From the NCBI GenBank assembly GCA_016464825.1, contig JAEKNQ010000019.1:124001-188000 (forward strand): a stretch of DNA of 64,000 nt. The letters are read 5' to 3'. Made by a program: the position numbers and the translations under genes. Within the stretch, counting starts at the first letter, position 1. Every line of letters starts with the position of its first letter. Below, piece after piece: positions 50,480 through 59,274 of the stretch. The stretch comes from Candidatus Dormiibacter inghamiae (lineage in GTDB: Bacteria; Chloroflexota; Dormibacteria; Dormibacterales; Dormibacteraceae). The notes under the pieces were generated by a model. The model made no database searches. It was not told the DNA's origin and saw only the letters and a list, made by a program, of their open reading frames with translations.

Positions 50480-52378
50480 TTAGGTGGCGGCCGGCGGGGC
50501 AGCCTCGGCTGCGGTAGCGGACTGGCGGGCTGCCTTGACCCGCTTGGCCAGACCGTCGGGGTCGAGGCCGTGCTGCGAGAGGATCGCCGCCTGCTTGCCA
50601 TGGGCCAGGAATCCGTCTGGGAGCGCAGCCACACGCACTTTGCCGGCCAGCCCGTGGGGCGCCAGCGCCTCCAGCACGCCCGCGCCGAAGCCCCCCGTGC
50701 CCAGGTTGTCTTCGGCGGTGATGAGCAGCGGATAGCGCTGGGCCCATTCACTGATGAGTCGGGGATCCATCGGCTTCAGCCAGCGTGAGTTCACCACTCC
50801 GCAGGAGATGCCCTCGGCAGCCAGCTGGTCGGCAGCCACAATCGCAACCTCCACCATCCGGCCGGTCGCCAGGAGGCAGGCGTCGCTCCCCCGCCGCAGC
50901 TCCTCCCAGCGGCCCACTGGAATCGGCTCGACCGGCAGGTCGGGAGTCGCGGGCACAGTCCCGCGCGGATAGCGGATGGCGATCGGCCCATCCGCCGCCA
51001 GCGCGGTGGCGAGCAGCGCGCACAGCTCAGTGGCGTCGGACGCCGCCGCCACCTTCAGGTTGGGGATGAGGCGCAGGTAGGAGAGATCAAAGATGCCGTG
51101 GTGTGACGAGCCGTCAGGCCCGGTGACGCCTGCGCGGTCCAAGATGAAGACGACAGGCAGCTTGTGCATCGCCACGTCGGTGATGATCTGATCGAACGCT
51201 CGCTGCAGGAAAGTCGAGTAGATGCATACCACAGGCCGCATGCCGGCCAGGGCCAGGCCGGCGGCAAAGGTCACTGCGTGCTGCTCGCAGATGCCGACGT
51301 CGAAGAAGCGCTCGGGGAACTCCAGCGCAAACGGGAGTAGGCCGGTGGACGAGCCCATGGCGGCCGTGATGGCCACCACTTTGGGATCGCGCGCCGCTGC
51401 CGCCAGGAGGGCCTCGCCGAAGACGTCGGTGTAGGTGAGCTCGGTGCTGCGCGGGCGGCCGGTGAGCGGGTCGCTCTGGGCGCTGACTGCGTGGAGGCGG
51501 TCGATCTCGTCCTCGGCCGCGGGTCCGTAGCCCCTACCCTTCTCGGTCACGGCGTGAAGAACCGTCGGCGCGCGCAGGCGCTTGGCCCGGCGAAGTAGGT
51601 CTTCCAGCGCCCGGATGTCGTGGCCGTCGACGGGCCCGGCGTACTTGAGTCCCAGGCTGTCGAACACAGTGTTGGGCTGGAGCAGCTGCTTCATCGACTC
51701 CTTCAGCCGGAAGGCCGCCTGATCGGCGCGCGAGCCCACGGCCGGCAGCTGCTTCAGGGCGTGGCTGACCTCTCCCTTGAGGCGCTCATAGCGCGGGTCG
51801 ATCTGCAGCTGAGCCAGATGCCGGGCCAGACCGCCCACCGTGGGCGCGTAGGAACGGCCGTTGTCGTTCAGCACCAGCACCAGGTTGGGCGGCTGCAGAT
51901 GCGCTATCTGGTTCAGCGCCTCCCAGGCCATACCGCCGGTAAGCGCCCCGTCGCCGATCACCGCCACCACGTGGCCGGGGGTTCCGGACCGCAGCCGGGC
52001 CTGCGCCAAGCCCAGGGCGTAGGAGAGCGAGGTGGAGGCGTGGCTGTTCTCGATGACGTCGTGCGGTGACTCAGCCCGGCTGGGATAACCGGAGAGGCCG
52101 CCGGGCTGGCGCAGAGTGTCGAACGCTGGCGCCCGCCCGGTGAGGAGCTTGTGCACGTAAGCCTGGTGACCGGTGTCCCAGACGATCGCGTCAGCCGGGC
52201 TGTGGAAGACTCGATGCAAGGCGATGGTCAGCTCGACCACGCCGAGGTTCGGCGAAAGGTGGCCGCCTGTGCGGGAGACCTTCTCGATCAGAAAGCTCCT
52301 GATCTCCGCCGCCAGCGACTCCAGTTCGGGCGGCTTCAGCCGGCGCAGGTCGGCCGGCGACGTAAGCGACTCCAGCAC
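50480..52378 (-). CDS. dxs: 1-deoxy-D-xylulose-5-phosphate synthase
   Basis: 632 residues, usual size. Thiamine-diphosphate enzyme opening the MEP isoprenoid pathway. HLSPNLGVVELTIALHRVF at the N-terminus, VIGDGALTGGMAWEALNQ (ThDP), VDGHDIRALEDLLRRA, and GVTGPDGSSHHGIFDLSYLR plus GICEQHAVTFAAGLA in the second half. GTG 52378 starts 9 bases after pepA. Thiamine import is encoded at 61.7-63.1 kb, so its cofactor supply is local. Confidence 0.97.
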   Translation of the reverse strand: MLESLTSPADLRRLKPPELESLAAEIRSFLIEKVSRTGGHLSPNLGVVELTIALHRVFHSPADAIVWDTGHQAYVHKLLTGRAPAFDTLRQPGGLSGYPSRAESPHDVIENSHASTSLSYALGLAQARLRSGTPGHVVAVIGDGALTGGMAWEALNQIAHLQPPNLVLVLNDNGRSYAPTVGGLARHLAQLQIDPRYERLKGEVSHALKQLPAVGSRADQAAFRLKESMKQLLQPNTVFDSLGLKYAGPVDGHDIRALEDLLRRAKRLRAPTVLHAVTEKGRGYGPAAEDEIDRLHAVSAQSDPLTGRPRSTELTYTDVFGEALLAAAARDPKVVAITAAMGSSTGLLPFALEFPERFFDVGICEQHAVTFAAGLALAGMRPVVCIYSTFLQRAFDQIITDVAMHKLPVVFILDRAGVTGPDGSSHHGIFDLSYLRLIPNLKVAAASDATELCALLATALAADGPIAIRYPRGTVPATPDLPVEPIPVGRWEELRRGSDACLLATGRMVEVAIVAADQLAAEGISCGVVNSRWLKPMDPRLISEWAQRYPLLITAEDNLGTGGFGAGVLEALAPHGLAGKVRVAALPDGFLAHGKQAAILSQHGLDPDGLAKRVKAARQSATAAEAAPPAAT

Positions 52379-52387
52379 TGCCTAAAC

Positions 52388-53866
52388 CTAACGGTCGCCG
52401 GCGGCCAGGAGTTCCGCCAGCTTCACGACCAGCCGGGCGCCGCTGCCCAGCGGGCCTCGAGGGATGCTGGTCAGGTCGTCGTTGTCGTTCCAGCTGCTGG
52501 CGGCTATGTCGAGATGGACCCAGGGCCGGTTCTCAACGAACTGCTCCAGGAACATGCCTGCGCAGATGGCGCCAGCCTCACCGTAGCCGGAGTTTCGCAG
52601 GTCAGCTATCCGGCTTCGCAGCAGCCCCCTGTACTCCGGGTAGAGCGGCAGCCGCCAGGCGCGGTCGCCGGCCAGCTCGGCAGCCCGCTCGGTCAGACCC
52701 CAGAGCTCCTCGTCGTTGCTGACAGCGACAGTGCCGGCGTGACCGAGCGCAGTGCCCGCCGCACCTGTCAGGGTGGCCAGGTCGACCAAATGAGTGGCGC
52801 CGCGGCGGAGGGCGAGCGTCAGGGCGTCCGCCAGGACCAGGCGGCCTTCGGCGTCGGTGTTGGTGATCTCGACCGACTTGCCGCCGGCGCCGACCACCAC
52901 GTCACCCGGCCGCTGGGCCGCCGGGCCTGTCATGTTCTCGGTTGCCGCGACAACGGCCATCACGTCCAGCGGGAGGCGGCGCGCGGCAATCACGTCCAGT
53001 GCTGAGAGAACCACCGCGGCGCCGGCCATGTCCGCCTTCATGGTCTCCATGCCAGTCGCCGTTTTGAGCGAAAGGCCGCCGGAGTCGAAGGTGATGCCCT
53101 TGCCGACCAGCGCCAGGCGGGGACCGCTGCCGCCCGCTCCCCGATGTTCCAAGCGCAGCAACCGGGGCGGCTGGGCCGAACCGGCGGCCACGCCGAGCAG
53201 GAGCCGGTAACCGCCGGCGCGGAGCTCATCCGGGCCGAGCACCTCCAGGTCCAGTCCATGCCGGCCGGCGACCTCGCGCCCGATGCCGGCCAGCGCGTCC
53301 GGCGTCAGCTCGTTGGGCGGCAGGTTCTGCCATTCGCGGACGCGGTTGGTCGCCTCGCCCATCTGCAAGGCTGCTGCCACGTCGTCCCCTCGACCGGTTC
53401 CGAACCCGGTCACCTGGAGCTCGTCCAGGCTGGTCGCGCGGCTGCCTGTCTGCCGGCTGCGGCGCTCCCAGGCGCCCATGACGCAGCCTTCAACCACCGC
53501 ACCCAGCTGGCCCGCGCTGAGCGGCGGTGCGCAGACGACGCCGAGCCGGCGGTAACCATAATTGCGCGCCGCGCGCACCATTTCATGGTGGGCGTAGCGC
53601 AGTCGTTGACCATCCAGATCGGACCCCGAGCCGACGCCGTACAGGAGCAGCCGGCGGGCGCTGATGCGTCCACCGGTGGGCAGAGGCAGCACCTCGTTGG
53701 GGCGCCCTCGGTGCTCGCCCGCACCGAGAACCTCCGAGATCAGCCCCCCGAGGAGCCTGTCCAGCTCCAATGCGGCGCCGGCGAGCGGCTGGCCGCCGGC
53801 AAGAGCCACTGCCACCGCGTCCACGGCGAGCTGCTGAGGCGGGACGTCTAGGGCCAGCGCTCTCAT
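52388..53866 (-). CDS. pepA: Leucyl aminopeptidase (M17)
   Basis: 492 residues. M17 peptidase with two Zn/Mn ions. VGKGITFDSGGLSLKTATGM and SVEITNTDAEGRLVLADAL carry the metal ligands and catalytic Lys/Arg, HLVDLATLTGAAGTALG and RPWVHLDIAASSW complete the active site. The N-terminal macro-like domain is diverged. The gene is followed closely by dxs, an unrelated function, so linkage is probably transcriptional only. Confidence 0.94.
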   Translation of the reverse strand: MRALALDVPPQQLAVDAVAVALAGGQPLAGAALELDRLLGGLISEVLGAGEHRGRPNEVLPLPTGGRISARRLLLYGVGSGSDLDGQRLRYAHHEMVRAARNYGYRRLGVVCAPPLSAGQLGAVVEGCVMGAWERRSRQTGSRATSLDELQVTGFGTGRGDDVAAALQMGEATNRVREWQNLPPNELTPDALAGIGREVAGRHGLDLEVLGPDELRAGGYRLLLGVAAGSAQPPRLLRLEHRGAGGSGPRLALVGKGITFDSGGLSLKTATGMETMKADMAGAAVVLSALDVIAARRLPLDVMAVVAATENMTGPAAQRPGDVVVGAGGKSVEITNTDAEGRLVLADALTLALRRGATHLVDLATLTGAAGTALGHAGTVAVSNDEELWGLTERAAELAGDRAWRLPLYPEYRGLLRSRIADLRNSGYGEAGAICAGMFLEQFVENRPWVHLDIAASSWNDNDDLTSIPRGPLGSGARLVVKLAELLAAGDR

Positions 53867-53907
53867 CGGGCAACCAGGCTACCGGCTGGCCCGTCCGGCC
53901 TGTCCGA

Positions 53908-55263
53908 CTAAGGCTGGCTGATCACAGTGTCGCCGATCTGAACCCAGTCGTACAGCTTGTTGATGGCGTAGCTGGGGACGTGCACGCAGCCGTGGCTGGA
54001 GTAGCCAGCGTTCTGTGAACCGGGGCCGTACGCCGAGTCAGGCTCCCAGGGTGCGTCGTGCAGGAAGGTCCCGTCGGAGACGAACTCCATGACGTGGGGC
54101 ACCATCGTCGTCGGGTACCAGTAGGGGCTGCCCTTGGGCCAGGGTGAGATCATCTTGTAGTTGGTGGTCTTGTAGAAGACGTGAAAAGTGCCCTGGTCGG
54201 TTGGCAGCGCCGGTCGACCGCTCGTGATGGGAATCGACATGAATAGGCAGCCGTTGTCGTAGGCGTCAAGATGCTGCGTCGCCAGGTGGATGATGATCAC
54301 GTGGCCGGCGCTCAGGTCGGCCAGGCAGCCGCCCGTGGCGGGCGGCGGCGGGGTGTCGGCGGCCTTGATCTTCTTCTGCAGCGAGGCGCTCTGAGCGTCG
54401 ATGCTCCCTCCTACCGCCGGTGCCTGCTGCCCGGCCTGATCGGGCGGCAGGTCCTTCAACGCGTCGTAGGCGGCGACTGCCTTCTGGGCGTCGTCGACAG
54501 CGATGTTCTTGGCCTTGGCTTTGACGATCAGCGCTGCCAGCGCATCACGCTTGGTCTGCAGGTCGGCCAAAGTCTGCCGGCCTCCCAGGCTGGCCGTTTC
54601 GGCATCGATTGCTTGGCCCACTGCCGCTGGCCGCTGGCCGATCTGGTCGGCCGGCAGCGCCGCCAGGGCGTCGTAATCGGCCACCGCCTTTTGGGCCGCG
54701 TCAACCTGCAGGCCGCGCCCCTTCGCCTTTTCAATGGCCGCGGCTAGCGCGTCCCGCTTTGGCTGCAGGTCGCTCACGCTCTTGCGGGCGGCCGTGGCGA
54801 AGTTGGCCTTGTCCCGGAGCTCGGACGCCAGCTGGACCAGGACCGCAGGGCTGTCCGCCCTGTCGATGCGCTGCTGGTAGGACGCCTTGGTCGCCGCCTG
54901 GAGGTTCGGGTCGGCCTGGGCCAATGCCTGCAGCGAGGCCGCGGCGAGCGGCCGGTCCTGCGCGATCGTACGGTCCCAAACTGCGCGTGCCTCGCGGATC
55001 ACCGCGTCTATCTGGGCACTGGGGCTGCCGTAGGGAAGCCAGCCGGCGGGTACGGGTCCGAAGCGGGCCTGCTCGATGCCGTGCAGCTTGTCACGAAGAG
55101 GGCTGAGTGCCTCCGCCGGAACGCCGCCCTGCTGCTCCTGGTCCAGCTGGTGCTGGGCGGCCGCAAGCTTGACCTGGAAGCCTGTGTCCGCGGCGTGGGC
55201 GGTTACGCCGCCGGCGGCGAACAGGACTGCCACCACGCCCACGAGGAGCGCGAATCGCCTCAA
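53908..55263 (-). CDS. Secreted L,D-transpeptidase with two internal helical repeats
   Basis: 451 residues from TTG 55263, preceded by GGGGG at 9 bases. Signal peptide (residues about 3-24) ends in TAHA. Residues 60-160 are helical; two tandem repeats of about 68 residues follow, about 163-230 and 232-299, both containing Leu-Q-x-K-R-D-A-L-A-A and QKAVA-x-YDAL. The YkuD domain is 318-450 with YSSHGCVHVP and Cys426, His424. It would cross-link peptidoglycan 3-3 or anchor proteins. The YkuD domain ends with VQIGDTVI. A promoter is visible upstream. Confidence 0.88.
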   Translation of the reverse strand: MRRFALLVGVVAVLFAAGGVTAHAADTGFQVKLAAAQHQLDQEQQGGVPAEALSPLRDKLHGIEQARFGPVPAGWLPYGSPSAQIDAVIREARAVWDRTIAQDRPLAAASLQALAQADPNLQAATKASYQQRIDRADSPAVLVQLASELRDKANFATAARKSVSDLQPKRDALAAAIEKAKGRGLQVDAAQKAVADYDALAALPADQIGQRPAAVGQAIDAETASLGGRQTLADLQTKRDALAALIVKAKAKNIAVDDAQKAVAAYDALKDLPPDQAGQQAPAVGGSIDAQSASLQKKIKAADTPPPPATGGCLADLSAGHVIIIHLATQHLDAYDNGCLFMSIPITSGRPALPTDQGTFHVFYKTTNYKMISPWPKGSPYWYPTTMVPHVMEFVSDGTFLHDAPWEPDSAYGPGSQNAGYSSHGCVHVPSYAINKLYDWVQIGDTVISQP

Positions 55264-55600
55264 ATTGATCGATCCCCCGTAGAGGCCATTCGAGCAGCCA
55301 GGCCCGGACCGCCCGCGGGCGGATGAAAGCGCTGGTCTTCGAGACCCCCGCGTACATGGTACCCGGGCAAACTCGAGTTGACAAGCGCGTTCAAGGGCAC
55401 GGTGGGGAAGCCAAGCACCGGGGCGGAACTGCGGCGCAGGGAGCAGGGCCTTCCGCAGACCTAGGTCGAGACGAAACCGTCGGACCATTCGACGAAGCTG
55501 TCGAGGACAGGTTTGACGGCGCTGCTCGCGTGGCAGGGTGAAAAGTTGCGAGACGAATAGGCTGCGTGAACAGGACGCACGTCCTCGGGTCGAGAGACGT
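55264..55600. other. Intergenic region upstream of the transpeptidase
   Basis: 337 bases between the L,D-transpeptidase start and the methyltransferase stop. A promoter for the transpeptidase is annotated separately. On the minus strand a 60-codon frame (55461-55643) overlaps the methyltransferase end and lacks coding features. No other element was recognised. Confidence 0.4.
55356..55384 (-). promoter_or_regulatory. Sigma-70-like promoter of the L,D-transpeptidase
   Basis: On the minus strand TTGTCA (55384-55379) and TACCAT (55361-55356) with a 17-base spacer, 93 bases before the TTG start codon. Spacing and sequences fit a vegetative promoter. Confidence 0.5.
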
Positions 55601-56737
55601 CTACCTGGGACGTCGGGTCACGAAATAGCGGTACGCAGTCCAATCGTGGCCGCTGCGGGCGCTCGGCTCGATGGCGGCGATTTCGCCGCCCGCAGAGACC
55701 ACGGCCTCCTCAACTGTCTGGCGCGGGACGCCGCTCATCGTAAACGGCTCCGGCTCGAGTTCGCTCTTGTCCACCTGATGGCGCGCCCGCAAACTGTTCC
55801 TGCGGTCGGTCCGGAGCCGAAGGGCGTCCCGCAGCCGGCTCCGTGGCTTGCGGACTTTGACACAAGCGGTCTTCGAGTTTCCGGTACCGAACCAGCAGGC
55901 GTTTTCCTCGACAAGATCGATCTCAAGCAGGTACCTGCCAGGCTCAGTAGGGGGCGTGATGGACAGCTCCAGGTTCACGCTGGCACCCTTTCGCAGTCCA
56001 GTTTCTAACGGCGACCGTCCGTCATCCTGCACGATTATCGTCGAGTCGATGCTTCGCCAATGGTTGGCGACCTTCACCCTTGAGTCTGCTGGCCAATTGG
56101 TCGAGCTTGTGTTGGTGACTTTGACACGGACTTTGCTCGTTCTACCTGCAGTCAGTCGCCCAATTCGTTTTACTTTGATCTTCGCTACGTGGCTCCCAGC
56201 AGTCAGCCGTTGGCCAGCGGGTTCGCTTGTCATATCGAAGACGGCGACCCCGTCGGAGGTGAGAAGGCGAATAAACTCCCGTATGTAACCCAAGGCCACT
56301 TCAGGCGGATTATGCTGCAGCACGATGACTGAAAGGATGAAATCGAAGGTGGCGTCGTCGAATAGCGACAGATCCTGCCGTTGATTGATGTGCCATCTGC
56401 ACCGATCTCCGTGTTGGTCAAGTCGGCTGGCAAGATCGATCATCGTCTCGGAGATGTCAACGCCATCGGTACGATCAAAGATTTCTGCAAGCGCTTGCGT
56501 GAGGCGACCAATTCCACAGCCAAAATCGAGACAGCGACCGCGACGCAGGGTTAGACCATGTTCGGCTACCCTACGGATCACTTCCTCGACCTCGCCGGGG
56601 CCACTGGCGAAGAACTCATTCGAATCCCAGACGCCGCCCCGGCGCTGCGGATCGCTCAGGATCGCCCACATCGGATCAACCTGAGCCCACTGCTCCCAAA
56701 TAGTGTGTTGGTGGGTGATCTGCTCGCTGTCGGCCAT
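55601..56737 (-). CDS. SAM-dependent methyltransferase with inserted Ig-like (FW-like) domain
   Basis: 378 residues from ATG 56737. Rossmann motif CLDFGCGIGRLTQALAEIFD near residue 87, then GVDISETMIDLASRL, FDFILSVIVLQHNPPEVAL and LLTSDGVAVFDMTSEP. From about residue 200 a beta-sandwich follows: KIKVKRIGRLTAGRTSKVRV, NTSSTNWPADSRVKVANHW and PGRYLLEIDLVEENACWFG, whose Asn...Trp-Pro pattern recalls Nbr1 FW domains. The C-terminal GVPRQTVEEAVVSAGGE...YRYFVTR returns to the methyltransferase fold. GC is near 50%, lower than neighbours. Confidence 0.75.
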   Translation of the reverse strand: MADSEQITHQHTIWEQWAQVDPMWAILSDPQRRGGVWDSNEFFASGPGEVEEVIRRVAEHGLTLRRGRCLDFGCGIGRLTQALAEIFDRTDGVDISETMIDLASRLDQHGDRCRWHINQRQDLSLFDDATFDFILSVIVLQHNPPEVALGYIREFIRLLTSDGVAVFDMTSEPAGQRLTAGSHVAKIKVKRIGRLTAGRTSKVRVKVTNTSSTNWPADSRVKVANHWRSIDSTIIVQDDGRSPLETGLRKGASVNLELSITPPTEPGRYLLEIDLVEENACWFGTGNSKTACVKVRKPRSRLRDALRLRTDRRNSLRARHQVDKSELEPEPFTMSGVPRQTVEEAVVSAGGEIAAIEPSARSGHDWTAYRYFVTRRPR

Positions 56738-57165
56738 GAGGCATGTTAGCCTGGGGATGCGATTTTCGCCACGAGCCCGCTGGATCGTCGGAGCTGGTGG
56801 GTCGGCCGCTGTGCCGCCTTCAACAGCAACCGCCGTCCCCGCATGGCCTTCTGTCACTTACCTTCTCATCGCCAGTTGCCAGGCCTAACCCGGACGGGCG
56901 AGGTCCCGCCTCGACCTGTCCAGCCTGAGCGAAGGGTGGGTCCCGGGGTTTATCTGGCGCTGCACGCAACCAGATCGCGGTCAGTTTTTGTCTGCCCACC
57001 ATGGCCAAGACAACGTCAGCTGGGTGCTGTTCAGCGTTCTGCCGACATCGCTGGACGCCAGGTAGCGGCCGCGCACGGGAGCGGCATGATGGTGCCGGCG
57101 AAGGCAGGCTGCCGCGTCCCGCTTGGTGCGATATTGACTCCCAATGGTTGGGTGACCAGGGAGGC
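56738..57165. other. Intergenic region, nothing recognised
   Basis: 428 bases between the methyltransferase start and the LutB-LutA gene end. Short frames exist on both strands, without starts or similarity I can support. One small palindrome CGAGG-TCCCG-CCTCG lies near 56901. It should contain the methyltransferase promoter and the terminator of the long minus-strand operon that ends at 57166. Confidence 0.4.
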
Positions 57166-59274
57166 CTAGGCGGTAGGGCTTTCCAACCTTTCCGCGACAA
57201 GCTCGAGCACGTGGGCGACGCGCAAATCCAGGCCGCGCTTCTTGGCAGCGGCGGCGATGTGCATGAGGCAGCCAGGGTTGTCCGAGGCGAGCACAGTGCA
57301 GCCGGTCTTGGCCACGGCGTCCAGCTTCCACTCGGCCAGACGGTCGGCGACCTGGGGCCAGTCCATCATGAAGGTGCCGCCAAAGCCACAACAGTTGGCG
57401 ATATCGGGGAGACCGATGACCTCGAAGCCGGCCAGCTCCAGTACGCGCCGCGGCTCCTCCACCAAGCCAAGCTGGCGCTTGCTCTGGCAGGAATCGTGGT
57501 AGGCGACCTGCAGCCTTTCGCCAGGCGAGCTGGCGACCAGCTCCGGCCGCTCCTCCAGCAGTTGCAGCACGAAGCGCGTGGAGTCGCGCATCCGCTCGGC
57601 CACCTGCTCCGCCTGGGGCGACCTCTCGCCCCACTCACCAGCGTCCATTGTGAAGGCGCCATAGCAGGAGGCGGAGGGCGTGACGATCGGTCCTTCAGAC
57701 TCTGCCAGAGCCCGCGTCAGCTGTCTGTCGAGCCGGCTGCCCTTGGCGAAGTCACCGGCATTGGCGCAGATCAAGCCACAGCACCATTGTTTCCGGGGGA
57801 ATTCGACCCGAAAGCCGGCCGCTCGCAGGATGCGGTTCAGCGCCAGCCCCGCTTCCGGCAGGACCCGGTCGACCAAACAGGAAGCGAAGATGGTGACCGG
57901 CGCCGCTGCTTCAGGGCCGCCCGGAAGAAGGCGGCGACGCAGCGGCGGGCTGGCGAGCTGGACAGGGCCGGCCGGCACCAGGTGGCTCAGCGGCGCCGCC
58001 AGCCCGATCGACGCCTGACCCAGGGCGCCGGCCGCCCATGTGGTGAGCAGAGCGCGCTTGGTCAGCGTCTTCCGATGCGTGTGGCGGCGGTGCTCCAGGA
58101 TCTGGCGCGGCAGGGGGATGTCGACGGGGCAGATCTCCTGGCAGGCATTGCACTGGGTGCAGAGCGACTGGGGCAGCTCGTCGGCTTCCAGGCCGTGGTG
58201 GAAGGGAGTGAGCACCAGTCCGATCGGCCCGTTGTAGATGTGGCCGAACTGATGACCACCGACTGCCATGAAGCTGGGGCAGGCGTTGGAGCAGGCGCCG
58301 CAGCGGACACAGGTCAGCGCCGTCGCGAACAGAGGGTCCGCCAGCATCTCGCTGCGGCCGTTGTCGATGACCACACAGTGCATCTCGCGCGGACCATGGG
58401 CGCCCGTCTGGAGGATGCCACCGATGTCGGCGGAGCGCGAGGGCCCTGTCACCCAGTTGACGTAGCTAGTCATCTTCTGACCGGTCGCCGAGCGGGGCAG
58501 CATGCGGAGCATGGCGACTGCGTCGTCGAGGCTGGCGGTCAGCTTGTCAAGGCCGAAAACCGCTATGTGAACGCGAGGCAGCGTGATGGTGAGATCGGCG
58601 TTGCCCTCATTGGTGACGATCATCACAGTGCCGGTCTCCGCGATGGCCGCATTGGCGCCGGAGATGCCGACGGCCGCGTCGATGAACTTCTGCCGCAGCA
58701 GGGTCCGCGCCTGCGTCAGGATGGCTGCCTTGTCAGGCTCCGTTCCCAACTCATCCGCCCAGTCCTGCACAGTTAGGTGCAGGGCGGGGGCGACCAGGTG
58801 GGAGGGGTGCTGGTGCAGCCGCTGGACTATGAACTCGCCCAGGTCAGTCTCCACCACCTCCATGCCCAGCGCTTCCAGGTGTTGGTTGAGCTGGATCTCT
58901 TCTGTCGCCATCGACTTGGACTTGGTGACGATCCCGGCTCCTGCCGCCTGGCAGATGCGGGCGATGGTCGCGCGCGCCTCCGCCGCGTCGCGGGCTCGAT
59001 GGTAGACGCCGCCGACCGCCTCCAGGTTCTCCCGAAACTCGCGCGCCAGCTCCTCCAACCGGGGCAGGTTGGCCCGGCGGCGCGCCTTGAGATCAGCCCG
59101 CCCAGCCTCGAAGTCCTGGGAGAGGAAGCCGACGTCCCGCCGGTCGCGCATCCCGGGCAGGGAGCCGGTCAGCGCCTCCTGCAGCCGCGGGCTCTCCAGC
59201 GCCTGCTCCACGCGCTGCCGGAAATGCCGCCGGCTCTCCCGCTTGTAGGTCGACCGACCGATATCGCTAGCCAA
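57166..59274 (-). CDS. LutB-LutA fusion, iron-sulfur lactate-utilisation-type oxidoreductase
   Basis: 702 residues from TTG 59274. Residues 1-430 match LutB/LldF: TKSKSMATEEIQLNQHLEALG, ETGTVMIVTNEGN, and two [4Fe-4S] motifs CVRCGACSNACP and CTQCNACQEICP. Residues about 450-690 match LutA/GlpC with paired CCG domains: FASCLVDRVLPEAG, QWCCGLICANAGD, HDSCQSKRQLG and NCCGFGGTFMMDW. In most bacteria LutA and LutB are separate and act with LutC in L-lactate oxidation to pyruvate. LutC is not here. Overlaps the YyaL gene by 8 bases. Confidence 0.88.
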   Translation of the reverse strand: MASDIGRSTYKRESRRHFRQRVEQALESPRLQEALTGSLPGMRDRRDVGFLSQDFEAGRADLKARRRANLPRLEELAREFRENLEAVGGVYHRARDAAEARATIARICQAAGAGIVTKSKSMATEEIQLNQHLEALGMEVVETDLGEFIVQRLHQHPSHLVAPALHLTVQDWADELGTEPDKAAILTQARTLLRQKFIDAAVGISGANAAIAETGTVMIVTNEGNADLTITLPRVHIAVFGLDKLTASLDDAVAMLRMLPRSATGQKMTSYVNWVTGPSRSADIGGILQTGAHGPREMHCVVIDNGRSEMLADPLFATALTCVRCGACSNACPSFMAVGGHQFGHIYNGPIGLVLTPFHHGLEADELPQSLCTQCNACQEICPVDIPLPRQILEHRRHTHRKTLTKRALLTTWAAGALGQASIGLAAPLSHLVPAGPVQLASPPLRRRLLPGGPEAAAPVTIFASCLVDRVLPEAGLALNRILRAAGFRVEFPRKQWCCGLICANAGDFAKGSRLDRQLTRALAESEGPIVTPSASCYGAFTMDAGEWGERSPQAEQVAERMRDSTRFVLQLLEERPELVASSPGERLQVAYHDSCQSKRQLGLVEEPRRVLELAGFEVIGLPDIANCCGFGGTFMMDWPQVADRLAEWKLDAVAKTGCTVLASDNPGCLMHIAAAAKKRGLDLRVAHVLELVAERLESPTA

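Noticed and set aside
55461-55643. 60-codon minus frame before the transpeptidase
   Set aside because: Overlaps the methyltransferase end, no ribosome site and no recognisable domain.
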